From Bacteroides neonati (GTDB lineage Bacteria; Bacteroidota; Bacteroidia; Bacteroidales; Bacteroidaceae), in contig NZ_HG726021.1 of NCBI RefSeq assembly GCF_000499785.1, positions 270,814-334,813 of the forward strand: a DNA stretch of 64,000 nucleotides, read 5' to 3'. The position numbers and the translations under genes were made by a program. The notes below the pieces were generated by a model. It saw only the letters and a list, made by a program, of their open reading frames with translations, made no database searches and was not told where the DNA came from. This document shows, piece after piece, positions 1 to 8,933 of this stretch (positions are counted from its first letter, which is position 1; each line of letters opens with the position of its first letter).

Positions 1-840
1 CACAGCGCCGTTGGCCCAAGTAAACGTTCCTTGTCCGTCCTGCATACCGTCTTTAAAGTTGCCTACATATTTATCGCCATTGGCATGGTGGTAGATCCCG
101 GCTCCGGTGCGTTCGCCTTGCAGGTAAGCCCCTTCGTAGCGGTCGCCAGTATGGAAGAAGTAGATACCCTTGCCGTGTTGCATATCTTCCGACCAGTCTC
201 CTACGTACTTATCGCCGTTAGTATATTCGAACGTACCCTTTCCGTCGCGCACATCGTTCTTCCAGTCACCTTCGTATTTGCTGGCATCGTCCCATTTCAT
301 GACGCCTTTGCCGCTCTTCTTATCGTTCTTCCATCCGCCTACGTATTGTGCCCCGTTCTTCCACGTATAAGTACCTTGGCCTTCGCGCTTGTCGTTTGCC
401 CAGTTGCCTTCGTAGAGGTCGCCGTTGTGGTAGTACATAATGCCTTGGCCATGCTGATAATCCTGAAACCACATTCCGTCGTAACGGTTGTTGTTCATGA
501 AATAAAAGATTCCTTTGCCGTGTTGTTGGTCTTGAAACCACTGCCCTTCGTACTTCTCGCCATCGGGGAAGGTGTAGATACCAAACCCTTCTCGCTTGCC
601 TTTAACATACTCTCCTTCGTACTTATCACCATTCTTAAAGGTAGTGATTCCTTTGCCGTTAGGCTTACGCGACTTCATCTCGCCGATGTAAACCGAACCA
701 TCTTTAAAGGTGTAGTTTCCGATTTTAATTTCTGTCGAAAAGGAGTCTTTTATTTTTCCGAAGAAGCCCCCTTTGTCTTGTGCAGCGGCATTTCCATGCG
801 TCATACAAGCAAACAGAAGTGCAGTATATATATATTTCAT
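1..840 (-). CDS. Secreted MORN-repeat protein (3' end outside window)
   Basis: The first ~21 residues look like a signal peptide (MKYIYTALLFACM...AAAQ), so the product is probably exported. After a ~20-residue linker come ten consecutive 23-residue MORN repeats of the form YxGxWxxDxxxGxGxxxxxNGxx, reaching the window edge without a stop. MORN repeats form extended beta-hairpin rods known in membrane- or protein-binding scaffolds; the ligand here cannot be inferred. A TATCTTTG -7 element lies 42 bp upstream of the ATG. The gene follows the M16-family gene on the same strand with an 86-bp gap and has its own promoter. The 3' end is missing, so total length is unknown. The family call is firm; the function is not. 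Confidence 0.9.
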   Translation of the reverse strand, partial: MKYIYTALLFACMTHGNAAAQDKGGFFGKIKDSFSTEIKIGNYTFKDGSVYIGEMKSRKPNGKGITTFKNGDKYEGEYVKGKREGFGIYTFPDGEKYEGQWFQDQQHGKGIFYFMNNNRYDGMWFQDYQHGQGIMYYHNGDLYEGNWANDKREGQGTYTWKNGAQYVGGWKNDKKSGKGVMKWDDASKYEGDWKNDVRDGKGTFEYTNGDKYVGDWSEDMQHGKGIYFFHTGDRYEGAYLQGERTGAGIYHHANGDKYVGNFKDGMQDGQGTFTWANGAV

Positions 841-881
841 TGAGTTACATTTACGAATTATTATTAAGTATATGTGATTTA

Positions 882-889
882 CAAAGATA
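882..889 (-). promoter_or_regulatory. Bacteroides-type -7 element for the MORN gene
   Basis: The minus strand reads TATCTTTG, a full match to the Bacteroides -7 consensus TAnnTTTG, 42 bp before the MORN ATG. I see no good TTTG -33 box at the usual spacing. Confidence 0.55.
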
Positions 890-926
890 CAAATTCCGTG
901 TCAAAATCCCTATTTTTTGTCCCTTT

Positions 927-2213
927 TTAGCCTATCTTTTTACCTGCGATGACCTCTTTTAATGTCTCTTTGCAGAAATAGCGGCGTGCCAATTCGCGAA
1001 GCTCGTCGGGCGAGACCTCTTTCAACGCTTGCAGCGAGCGCGAAAAATAACTGTCGTCGAGATGCGAAGTCTGGATAAACATCCAGGCATCCGACAGCGA
1101 GAAGGGCGATTCGTAGTTGCGGCACATCTCGCCCAGCATGTAATTGCGCACTAAAGTGAGCTCCTCTTCGGGTACGAGGTCGTTGTGCAAACGGTCTATT
1201 TCGTGGTAGACCTCTTTAATAAGCGGCTCTACGTATTCGTTGTCGGTTTCGGTACTGATGACCAGCATTCCACTATCGGGGTAACATTGAATACCGGCAG
1301 AGATGCCGTAGGTGTAGCCTTTCTCTTCACGAATATTCGACATGAGGCGGCTACCGAAATATCCTCCGAATAATGTCATAAGCACGCGCATTTTCAAGTA
1401 ATCAGGGTTTTGCCGAGTCAGTGTGGTAGCACCCAGCTTCACCCCACTTTGCATGGCATCATCGCGCTCGGTAAAAATACGCTTATTCTGCACCGTCTCA
1501 AACGTATAGTGGGTATCGACCAGCAACTGATCGTACCGCCCAAAGGGAGCTGTACCAAAGGCCCGTTCGATGCAGCATACCACCTCGTCGGTCACTTTGC
1601 CCGCTAGGAACACGGAACAGTTGCCTGAATGATAATAGGTGTCGTAAAACGATTGCAGCATCGGCACGTTGATGTTACGGTAATCGGCCTCTTCGATCAG
1701 TTGTCCACAGGGATGCCCCGCCCCGTAAAGCGAGCAGAGCAGGCTGCGCTGTGCCAAAAAATCGACTTTCGAGCGGTTGACCAAAAATTGCTGCACATTG
1801 TTCTCAAGCACTGTGCCGAGTTCCTTTTCGGGAAACACGGGCTCTTTGATGATCGACTCCAGTATCGCTACTGTTTCGGTGATGTATTTATTAAGCGAGT
1901 AGAGGGTGATGTAAGCATACTCCGACGAACTGGATAGTTCGAGCCACGCACCATAGTAATCGAGTTTCTCCGCTATGTCGGCAGCAGTAAAACTGCGCGA
2001 TCCTTCACGTAGCATTCGATTAGCAAACAAGGCTTGCAAACGGTGCGACTGGTGCCAGCGGCCACCGGCAAAGAGAATATCAATGCGTACCACCTCCTGC
2101 TCTCCGGCATTGACGATAGTAAGCGGAACCCCGTTGGACAGCGTAGTGCGAACGGGTGGAAGAAGATTGAACTCCTTCAGGTCTTGTATTTCGGGAGGCA
2201 GAGTACGGTTCAT
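927..2213 (-). CDS. M16-family peptidase homologue without the metal-binding motif
   Basis: This 428-residue protein has the two-lobed M16B layout: an N-terminal lobe starting TTLSNGVPLTIV, a linker, and a C-terminal lobe with GGYFGSRLMSNIREEKGYTYG. Active M16 proteases carry HxxEH in the first lobe. The equivalent segment here reads ALFANRMLREGS, with no zinc-binding histidines or glutamate. It therefore resembles the non-catalytic partner of two-subunit M16 enzymes, but no active partner gene is adjacent. It lacks an obvious signal peptide. The start codon overlaps the stop of the upstream fusion gene as ATGA, which suggests translational coupling. It is the last gene of the PBP, HPPK-KdsB, M16 operon. 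Confidence 0.85.
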   Translation of the reverse strand: MNRTLPPEIQDLKEFNLLPPVRTTLSNGVPLTIVNAGEQEVVRIDILFAGGRWHQSHRLQALFANRMLREGSRSFTAADIAEKLDYYGAWLELSSSSEYAYITLYSLNKYITETVAILESIIKEPVFPEKELGTVLENNVQQFLVNRSKVDFLAQRSLLCSLYGAGHPCGQLIEEADYRNINVPMLQSFYDTYYHSGNCSVFLAGKVTDEVVCCIERAFGTAPFGRYDQLLVDTHYTFETVQNKRIFTERDDAMQSGVKLGATTLTRQNPDYLKMRVLMTLFGGYFGSRLMSNIREEKGYTYGISAGIQCYPDSGMLVISTETDNEYVEPLIKEVYHEIDRLHNDLVPEEELTLVRNYMLGEMCRNYESPFSLSDAWMFIQTSHLDDSYFSRSLQALKEVSPDELRELARRYFCKETLKEVIAGKKIG

Positions 2214-3358
2214 GGCAGGGTATTTAAATACTTTTCGGCGTGAGCTAAATCTTCGGGTGTATCAATCCCTATCGTCTCGATCGTGCTGATGCCCACCTTG
2301 ATAGTGTAGCCATTTTCAAGCCAACGGAGCTGCTCAAGCGACTCTGCCACTTCGAGCGACGATTGAGGTAACGAGGTAATTTCCTTGAGTACCTCGGTGC
2401 GATAAGCATACAGCCCGATGTGCTTGTAATAAGTGTGGTGTTGCAACCACTCCTGCTTGTCGGCATTGCGCTGATAGGGAATGATGGAGCGGCTAAAGTA
2501 AAGTGCATTCCAGTTGCGATTGACCACTACCTTGGGGCTGTTCACGTTTTCCAGCGCAGCCACGGTATCGCTTGCGGCAAAGGGTTTGACCAATGTGGCA
2601 ATCTGCGTAGTGGCATCGTCGAAGCAGGCTTTGACGGCGTTTAGCTGCAAGGATTGAATGAATGGTTCGTCACCCTGAATATTGACCACCACATCAAAAT
2701 CGCCTCCGATCTTGCAAGCGGCCTCATAGCAGCGGTCTGTTCCGCTTTTATGATCGACCGAGGTCATTACCACCTTACCTCCAAAAGCTTTCACAGCCGC
2801 CTCGATGCGTTCGTCGTCGGTCGCCACATAGGCGTCGTCGAGGACACCCGCCACCTGTTCATACACCCGTTGTATTACCGTTTTTCCACCGAGCAACGCC
2901 AGTGGCTTTGCCGGAAAGCGGGTGGATGCATACCGAGCAGGGATTATTCCTAAAAATTTCATATCATTATTTTTGTTTGACAACTCATTCAGTCCCCGTT
3001 GCACGTAGTCGAGCTCCATGTCGACAGGCTTTAAGATGTTGTTGTCGTAGTATAGCAAATCAATATCGAGACATACGCGCTCGCGCTTCTTGTCGCCGGG
3101 CAGACGGCCGGCTTCGTGCTCTATCGCTTTGAACAAAGCACGCAACTCTGCGATGGGGCGATCGGTGTCGAACACGGCTACCTGATTGAGAAACGAGGCA
3201 GAATGGGTCATGTGCAGCGGTTCCGTGTAGCGGCATGCAGCAAAACGAATGCCCGGAAGCAGTTGCTGCAATCGGGCACGCGCTAACGCCACGTTCTGCT
3301 CCGGCTCGTAATTACTGCCGATGCAGAGCGCTTGGCGATTATTAGTTAAAGAGTTCAT
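2210..3358 (-). CDS. kdsB: HPPK-like / CMP-Kdo synthetase (KdsB) fusion
   Basis: One 382-residue frame holds two enzymes. Residues ~9-125 resemble 6-hydroxymethyl-dihydropterin pyrophosphokinase (folate synthesis): LCIGSNYEPEQN near the start, SASFLNQV in the middle, and CLDIDLLYYD carrying the metal-binding acidic pair. At ~125 residues it is shorter than typical FolK (~160). Residues 133-382 are a complete 250-residue KdsB (FLGIIPARYASTRFPAKPL, ATDDERI, SGTDRC, VVNIQGDEPF), which activates Kdo for lipopolysaccharide. The KdsB part begins at an in-frame Met (ATG at 2960-2962) after the A-rich linker SNKNND, so it could also be translated separately. The start overlaps the end of the PBP gene by 17 bp, and the end overlaps the M16 gene by 4 bp. 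Confidence 0.88.
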   Translation of the reverse strand: MNSLTNNRQALCIGSNYEPEQNVALARARLQQLLPGIRFAACRYTEPLHMTHSASFLNQVAVFDTDRPIAELRALFKAIEHEAGRLPGDKKRERVCLDIDLLYYDNNILKPVDMELDYVQRGLNELSNKNNDMKFLGIIPARYASTRFPAKPLALLGGKTVIQRVYEQVAGVLDDAYVATDDERIEAAVKAFGGKVVMTSVDHKSGTDRCYEAACKIGGDFDVVVNIQGDEPFIQSLQLNAVKACFDDATTQIATLVKPFAASDTVAALENVNSPKVVVNRNWNALYFSRSIIPYQRNADKQEWLQHHTYYKHIGLYAYRTEVLKEITSLPQSSLEVAESLEQLRWLENGYTIKVGISTIETIGIDTPEDLAHAEKYLNTLP

Positions 3359-5669
3359 CCAACCCCGGTTCTTCGACCACTACTCCCTCACCAGACGCTT
3401 CGGCACAGGGATCAAACCCCTCGGGCAACTTGAACCGCTCTTTCTCGTCATAGCCCAATGACTTATCGTCGAATACTTTCTTCATGTACTTCGTCCATAC
3501 GGGCAGTGCCAGCGAAGCGCCTTGACCGTAGGCCATACCATCGAAGTGAATGTCGCGATCTTCGCCTCCCACCCATACGCCTGATACAAGCGAAGGGGTG
3601 AAGCCCATAAACCAACCATCGGCATTGAAGTTGGTCGTACCCGTTTTACCGCCCATATCGGCAGTGGGAACACCCAGACGACGCACACGTCCACCGGTTC
3701 CTTCGTTGATCACGGCACGCAGCATCACAAGCATTTTGTAGGCGGTCGAGGCACTGATAACCTCCTCCATCTGCGGAGTGAAGGTCGATATCACGTTGCC
3801 GTCACTATCTTCGATGCGGGTTACGAAGAGCGGTGCCACCCGAATACCCTTGTTGGCAAAAGCGGTATAGGCACTCACCATCTCACCCACTGATATTTCG
3901 CACGGGCCGAGGCTGAGCGATACTGAAGGTACAATTTCGCGGTTGCGCACCCCGAAGTTATGGATCAATCCGGCCAAGGCATAGGGATTGAGTTTGCTCA
4001 TCAAGTAAGCCGTCACCCAGTTGTCCGAGTTTGCCAGTCCCCACTTGATAGTCACCATTTCGCCGTAACGCTTGTTGTTGGCATTGCGCGGTGTCCAAGG
4101 TGTTCCGTTTTCGTCGATCAGCGTTTGCTCTACGTGGCGCACCTGATCGCAAGGCGAGAATCCGTTCTCCATCGCCAAGGCATAGAGATAGGGTTTGATG
4201 GTCGATCCTACCTGCCGACGACCTACCATGGCCATATCGTACTGGAAGTTCGTATAATTGGGACCTCCCACGTAGGCTTTGACATATCCGTTGATAGGAT
4301 CCATTGACATAAATCCGGCACGCAGGAAGTGCTTGTAGTACTTAATCGAGTCCATTGGAGTCATGATGGTATCCTTGTCTCCCGTCCAGGAAAACACGGT
4401 CATCTCTTGTTTGGTATTGAAAGCCTTGCGAATCTCGGCCTCAGAGGCTCCTGCCTCTTTCATCAACCGATAGCGATCGGTTTGCTTCATAGAGCGATCG
4501 AGAATCTGCGCCACCTGTTCAGTAGTTAAATTTTTACTATACGGAGCGCTTTTACGTCCTTTCTTCTCCTTGAAGAATTGCGGTTGTAGGTATCCTCCTA
4601 AATGCTCCTCTACCGCCTCTTCAGCATACTTCTGCATGCGCGAGTCAATGGTGGTGTATATCTTCAACCCGTCGGTGTAAATATTGTAATTGCTACCGTC
4701 TTTTTTCTTGTTTTTGGCACACCAGCCGTACAGAGGATTGGTTTCCCAGTTGAGTGAATCTTCATAGTACTTCTGTTTCTGCCATGCACGATACTCGCTA
4801 CGATCAGGTTTACCGGCAGTCATCATTCCGCGCAGGTATTCGCGGAAGTAAGTGGCCAATCCTTCTTTGTGATCGACCCGGTGGTAGGCCAATTTCAAGG
4901 GTAGGGCTTGCAGCGAATCGCGTTCTTGCTCGGTAAGATAGTCCGCTTTTTCCATCTGACTGAGCACCACATCACGACGCCCTTTCGAACGTTCATTGAA
5001 ACGCACCGGGTTGTAGAGCGACGGATTTTTGCACATACCGACCAAGGTAGCAGCTTCTTCGATGGTGAGGTCTTTGGGCTCACGACCAAAGTAGGTGTAA
5101 GCAGCCGTTTTAATACCCACAGCATTGTTGAGAAAGTCAAACTTATTAAGATACATACTCAGAATTTCCTCTTTCGTGTAGTAGCGTTCAAGTTTCACAG
5201 CTATCACCCATTCAATGGGCTTTTGAAAAAGGCGTTGCAAGGAATTCTTAGCAACTTCATCGGTGAATAACTGTTTGGCAAGCTGTTGAGTAATAGTACT
5301 ACCCCCACCGGCATTTTTTTGAAAGAGTAGTCCGCGCTTAACCACAGCACGAACCAGAGCTTTCATGTCAATGCCCGAGTGATCAGCAAAACGCACATCC
5401 TCGGTAGCGATCAGAGCGTTGACAATGTTAGGCGACAATTCGTTGTAAGCAGTATAAATTCGGTTTTCTTTACTGAGAGACCAGGTGCCGAGCACTTTAC
5501 CGTCTTCCGAAAGCACCTCGGTGGCAAACTTGTAGTTAGGATTTTCAAGCTCCTCAACAGGAGGCATATAGCCAATCCATCCGTACGAAATGGAGGCGAA
5601 AATAACGACACATAGCAACACCATGGCTGCCAGAAAAACCCAAAGGGCTTTTATAATTTTTTTAATCAT
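3342..5669 (-). CDS. mrcA: Class A penicillin-binding protein (PBP1A type)
   Basis: This 775-residue bifunctional peptidoglycan synthase has a short cytoplasmic tail and one transmembrane helix (about residues 7-30). The glycosyltransferase domain includes ATEDVRFADHSGID (catalytic Glu ~90) and GGGSTITQQLAKQLF (121-135). The transpeptidase domain has all three motifs: STIK (Ser489, Lys492), SDN (548-550) and KTG (675-677). It should polymerise and cross-link peptidoglycan on the periplasmic face. The start follows a clear promoter and gives the expected N-terminal anchor. It is the first gene of a three-gene operon with the Kdo-activating fusion and the M16 homologue, so two cell-envelope enzymes are co-transcribed. 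Confidence 0.95.
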   Translation of the reverse strand: MIKKIIKALWVFLAAMVLLCVVIFASISYGWIGYMPPVEELENPNYKFATEVLSEDGKVLGTWSLSKENRIYTAYNELSPNIVNALIATEDVRFADHSGIDMKALVRAVVKRGLLFQKNAGGGSTITQQLAKQLFTDEVAKNSLQRLFQKPIEWVIAVKLERYYTKEEILSMYLNKFDFLNNAVGIKTAAYTYFGREPKDLTIEEAATLVGMCKNPSLYNPVRFNERSKGRRDVVLSQMEKADYLTEQERDSLQALPLKLAYHRVDHKEGLATYFREYLRGMMTAGKPDRSEYRAWQKQKYYEDSLNWETNPLYGWCAKNKKKDGSNYNIYTDGLKIYTTIDSRMQKYAEEAVEEHLGGYLQPQFFKEKKGRKSAPYSKNLTTEQVAQILDRSMKQTDRYRLMKEAGASEAEIRKAFNTKQEMTVFSWTGDKDTIMTPMDSIKYYKHFLRAGFMSMDPINGYVKAYVGGPNYTNFQYDMAMVGRRQVGSTIKPYLYALAMENGFSPCDQVRHVEQTLIDENGTPWTPRNANNKRYGEMVTIKWGLANSDNWVTAYLMSKLNPYALAGLIHNFGVRNREIVPSVSLSLGPCEISVGEMVSAYTAFANKGIRVAPLFVTRIEDSDGNVISTFTPQMEEVISASTAYKMLVMLRAVINEGTGGRVRRLGVPTADMGGKTGTTNFNADGWFMGFTPSLVSGVWVGGEDRDIHFDGMAYGQGASLALPVWTKYMKKVFDDKSLGYDEKERFKLPEGFDPCAEASGEGVVVEEPGLDELFN

Positions 5670-5703
5670 TCTCGTTGATTTGCAGTGTTATCAATACTTG
5701 ACG

Positions 5704-5735
5704 CAAAGATAGCTATAATTCGGCAAACAGCCAAA
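5704..5735 (-). promoter_or_regulatory. Bacteroides-type promoter for the PBP operon
   Basis: The minus strand carries TTTG (5732-5735), a 20-bp spacer and TATCTTTG (5704-5711), matching the -33/-7 consensus TTTG...TAnnTTTG. It lies 35 bp upstream of the PBP ATG. Confidence 0.75.
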
Positions 5736-6036
5736 TAAAGGCACTTTTCTATGTGGCTTATCGTCCCAAAATAAACAAAAAAGCAACTGGGGTAACATTT
5801 CACTAAAACAGAAACAATAAGACCGACAATTACTAAACGGACGTACGGTTCACCCAAAACAAATACGCCGTCTAAGCCGTTCGTTTAAAACAAGCGCACT
5901 ATTCGTGCCCGAGCAATTACGCCACTCATTCGCAATAAAAAAAAACACTCTGAAAAAAGCACCTCCAAAAGCAACAAAACATCTCCAAGAATACGCCAAG
6001 AGCCAGCGAAAAACAGTAAAAAACGTCGCTTTCCAC
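5736..6036. other. Non-coding stretch between divergent PBP and pyrB promoters
   Basis: This ~300-bp stretch has A-rich tracts and no convincing reading frame, repeat or RNA structure. I see nothing specific beyond the promoters at its two sides. Confidence 0.5.
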
Positions 6037-6067
6037 TTGTGATTCGCCTTTTTTCTTCGTATCTTTA
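6037..6067 (+). promoter_or_regulatory. Probable pyrBI promoter
   Basis: TATCTTTA at 6060-6067 is one mismatch from TAnnTTTG, with a TTG at 6037-6039 about 20 bp upstream. It sits 40 bp before the pyrB ATG. Confidence 0.5.
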
Positions 6068-6107
6068 CAGACTGAAAACAAGTTCTATCAACAACAAAGA
6101 TAACAGA

Positions 6108-7037
6108 ATGGAAAACAGAAGTTTAGTAACCATCGCAGAGCATTCGAAAGAGAAAATACTCTATATGCTGGAAATGGCCAAGGAGTTTGAAAAGAATCCG
6201 AACCGAAAGATTCTTGAAGGAAAAATCGTGGCAACCCTGTTCTTTGAACCCTCCACCCGCACCCGCCTGAGTTTTGAAACTGCTGCCAACCGATTGGGAG
6301 CACGGGTAATCGGATTCAGCGACCCGAAAGCAACCAGTTCGTCGAAAGGCGAAACACTGAAAGACACGATTATGATGGTTAGCAACTATGCCGACATCAT
6401 CGTGATGCGGCACTACCTCGAAGGAGCGGCACGTTATGCCAGCGAAGTGGCACCCGTGCCCATTGTCAATGCCGGAGATGGAGCGAACCAACACCCCTCG
6501 CAAACCATGCTCGACCTCTACTCCATCTACAAAACGCAAGGAACGCTCGAAAATCTTAATATTTACTTAGTGGGCGACCTCAAGTACGGACGCACCGTAC
6601 ACTCGCTACTGATGGCCATGCGCCACTTCAACCCTACATTTCACTTCATCGCGCCCGAAGAACTGAAAATGCCCGAAGAGTACAAACTCTACTGCAAGGA
6701 GCACAGGATCAAGTACATCGAGCATACTGAATTCAACGAAGAGGTGATTTCTGAGGCTGACATCCTCTACATGACTCGCGTGCAACGCGAACGGTTTACC
6801 GACCTGATGGAGTACGAAAGAGTTAAAAATGTGTATATCCTGCGTAAGAAGATGCTCGAAGGCACGCGCGACAATATGCGTATACTCCATCCCCTACCCC
6901 GTGTCAACGAGATTGCATACGATGTAGACGAAAGCCCCAAAGCATACTACTTTCAACAAGCACTTAACGGGCTGTATGCCCGCGAAGCAATATTGTGCGA
7001 CGTATTAGGTATAACATTAGAAGACATCAAAGAGTGA
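6108..7037 (+). CDS. pyrB: Aspartate carbamoyltransferase, catalytic subunit
   Basis: PyrB condenses carbamoyl phosphate with aspartate, the first committed step of pyrimidine synthesis. The 309-residue protein has the carbamoyl-phosphate loop [13 protein letters not shown], the [10 protein letters not shown] motif, [11 protein letters not shown] and HPLPRVNEI, at normal family length. I chose the ATG at 6108 ([11 protein letters not shown]) because homologues begin there; upstream in-frame codons from 6039 overlap the promoter. It is followed one base later by pyrI, so the product should form the class B holoenzyme with regulatory chains. The flavin reductase-like and PorT-like genes downstream are close enough to be co-transcribed. 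Confidence 0.97.
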   Translation: MENRSLVTIAEHSKEKILYMLEMAKEFEKNPNRKILEGKIVATLFFEPSTRTRLSFETAANRLGARVIGFSDPKATSSSKGETLKDTIMMVSNYADIIVMRHYLEGAARYASEVAPVPIVNAGDGANQHPSQTMLDLYSIYKTQGTLENLNIYLVGDLKYGRTVHSLLMAMRHFNPTFHFIAPEELKMPEEYKLYCKEHRIKYIEHTEFNEEVISEADILYMTRVQRERFTDLMEYERVKNVYILRKKMLEGTRDNMRILHPLPRVNEIAYDVDESPKAYYFQQALNGLYAREAILCDVLGITLEDIKE

Positions 7038-7038
7038 T

Positions 7039-7500
7039 ATGAATCAGAATAATCAAGAATTGCAAGTAGCCGCTCTCAAAAACGGAACGGTTATCGACCA
7101 CATCCCCAGCAACCGGCTCTTTACGGTGGTTTCGCTATTGGGACTAGAACACATGGACAACAACATCACCATCGGGTTCAACCTCGACAGCAAGAAATTG
7201 GGACGGAAGGGAATCATCAAAATAGCCGATAAATTCTTCGACGACGAAGAGATTAACCGCATTTCGGTAGTAGCACCGCATATTAAACTCAACATCATTC
7301 GCGACTATAAAGTGGTCGAGAAGAAAGAGGTACAAATGCCCGACGAACTCAAGGGTATACTCAGGTGTGCCAATCCCAAGTGCATCACTAACAACGAACC
7401 TATGGAAACACTGTTTCATGTGTCAGACAAAGAGAACTGCGTTGTAAAATGCCACTATTGCGAAAAAGAGCAACGCAAAGAAGAGTTTACCATCATCTAA
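7039..7500 (+). CDS. pyrI: Aspartate carbamoyltransferase, regulatory subunit
   Basis: This 153-residue subunit binds allosteric nucleotides in its N-terminal domain and holds catalytic trimers together through a C-terminal zinc domain. The four zinc cysteines are present: CANPKC (Cx4C), then CHYC (Cx2C) about 22 residues later, as in the Escherichia coli protein. The start lies one base after the pyrB stop, so the subunits are almost certainly co-translated. Length and layout are normal. Confidence 0.97.
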   Translation: MNQNNQELQVAALKNGTVIDHIPSNRLFTVVSLLGLEHMDNNITIGFNLDSKKLGRKGIIKIADKFFDDEEINRISVVAPHIKLNIIRDYKVVEKKEVQMPDELKGILRCANPKCITNNEPMETLFHVSDKENCVVKCHYCEKEQRKEEFTII

Positions 7501-7511
7501 CAAAATATTGA

Positions 7512-8087
7512 ATGAAACAAGACTGGAAACCCGGAACAATGATCTACCCGCTGCCCGCCGTTATGGTGAGCTGCGGTAGTCATCCCGACGAGTACAACAT
7601 ACTAACCGTAGCATGGACAGGAACGATCTGCACTAACCCACCGATGTGCTATATCTCCGTGCGTCCCGAACGGTATTCGTACGACATCATCAAGCGGAAC
7701 ATGGAGTTCGTCATCAACCTCACCACCGCCGACATGGCTTTTGCCACCGATTGGTGCGGGGTGAAGTCGGGTAAAGATTACCATAAGTTCAACGAAATGA
7801 AGCTCACCCCCGGCTCCAGTACCATGGTTAGCGCGCCGCTTATCGAAGAATCACCTCTGTGTATCGAGTGCCGCGTTAAGGAGATCGTATCACTGGGATC
7901 ACACGATATGTTCATCGCCGACGTTGTGAACGTGCGAGCCGATGAACGCCACCTCAACCTCCAAACGGGCAAGTTGGAGCTAGCCGAAGCTAACCCACTA
8001 GTCTACGTGCATGGCGGCTACTACGAACTGGGTAGCAAGATAGGCAGGTTCGGCTGGTCGGTCCATAAGAAAAAGAAAAAGAAATAA
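7512..8087 (+). CDS. Flavin reductase-like FMN-binding protein
   Basis: The 191-residue protein matches the flavin reductase-like split-barrel family: an opening PGTMIYPLPAVMVSCG, then NILTVAWTGTICTNPPMCYISVRP and NMEFVINLTTADMA. Relatives bind FMN and reduce flavin or act as small flavoproteins; the substrate here is unknown. The C-terminus ends in a run of six lysines, after the usual domain end. It starts 11 bp after pyrI and ends 11 bp before the PorT-like gene, so it probably belongs to the pyrBI transcript without an obvious pathway link. No signal peptide, so cytoplasmic. Confidence 0.85.
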   Translation: MKQDWKPGTMIYPLPAVMVSCGSHPDEYNILTVAWTGTICTNPPMCYISVRPERYSYDIIKRNMEFVINLTTADMAFATDWCGVKSGKDYHKFNEMKLTPGSSTMVSAPLIEESPLCIECRVKEIVSLGSHDMFIADVVNVRADERHLNLQTGKLELAEANPLVYVHGGYYELGSKIGRFGWSVHKKKKKK

Positions 8088-8098
8088 ACCATACGCTT

Positions 8099-8830
8099 AT
8101 GAGACGAACGCTTCTTCTTTTATTATCCCTCTTGATGATCGGTTGGGTCAATGCACAACAGACACATCAGGATAAGATAGAACGTCCCAATACCCGAAAA
8201 GTAAATTTCGGAATCAAGGCGGGTTTCAACTCGTCTATGTTTCTGGTGTCGGATTTTAAGATCAAAGACGTAACCATCGACGAGATTCAAAATAATTTTC
8301 AGATCGGATATTTCGGTGCGTTCTTCATGCGCCTCAATATGAAGAAGCACTTTCTGCAACCTGAGATATCGTACAACATCAGCCGGTGCGAGATCACGTT
8401 TGATAAGCTGGGATCGCAACACCCCGACATCGAACCCGAATATGCATCAGTGGCATCGAGTATCCACAGCATCGACTTTCCGGTGCTGTACGGATACAAC
8501 GTAGTTAAAGAAGGCCCTTATGGCATGTCACTCTTTGCCGGACCTAAGTTGCGCTATATCTGGGGGAAACAGAACACGATCACGTTCGACAACTTCGATC
8601 AAAAAGGCATTCGAGAAGAGCTATACCCGTTCAACGTCAATATAGTGGTAGGTGTAGCAGTCAACATTTCGCGTATTTTCTTCGATTTCCGCTACGAACA
8701 AGGGGTGCGCAACATCTCCAAGTCGGTTACCTACGACAGCTTGAACCCCGACGGAAGTCTGGGGGTAAGTGATATCACGTTTCACCGCCGCGACAATGTG
8801 CTTAGTTTCTCACTTGGTGTTATTTTTTAA
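8099..8830 (+). CDS. PorT-like outer-membrane beta-barrel protein
   Basis: A 243-residue protein with a clear signal peptide (MRRTLLLLLSLLMIGWVNAQ). The mature part has alternating amphipathic strands, starting VNFGIKAGFNSSMF and ending in an aromatic-terminated strand (VLSFSLGVIF), typical of outer-membrane barrels. The pattern resembles Bacteroidetes PorT-family barrels. In Porphyromonas PorT takes part in type IX secretion; that role is not established for this homologue. It is the last gene of the pyrBI-flavoprotein cluster, 11 bp after the preceding gene. Confidence 0.8.
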   Translation: MRRTLLLLLSLLMIGWVNAQQTHQDKIERPNTRKVNFGIKAGFNSSMFLVSDFKIKDVTIDEIQNNFQIGYFGAFFMRLNMKKHFLQPEISYNISRCEITFDKLGSQHPDIEPEYASVASSIHSIDFPVLYGYNVVKEGPYGMSLFAGPKLRYIWGKQNTITFDNFDQKGIREELYPFNVNIVVGVAVNISRIFFDFRYEQGVRNISKSVTYDSLNPDGSLGVSDITFHRRDNVLSFSLGVIF

Positions 8831-8875
8831 TAGACTATTCTTACTTTTTTTCATCAGATTATCATTCTTTTTCTA

Positions 8876-8883
8876 TATATTTG
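8876..8883 (+). promoter_or_regulatory. -7 element of the glyA promoter
   Basis: TATATTTG matches TAnnTTTG and lies 50 bp upstream of the glyA ATG. The sequence about 20 bp further upstream is T-rich but contains no exact TTTG. Confidence 0.55.
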
Positions 8884-8933
8884 TACGCTTAACAACGAAT
8901 CTCCAATAATATTTATTTTTATTATAATACGGA

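Noticed and set aside
31..843. Long plus-strand frame of 270 codons
   Set aside because: It is antisense to the MORN-repeat gene. The regular 69-bp repeat and codon bias of the MORN units keep the opposite frame open; the predicted protein has no family features.
5666..5857. Minus-strand frame of 63 codons overlapping the PBP start
   Set aside because: It covers the PBP promoter, and has no conserved features.
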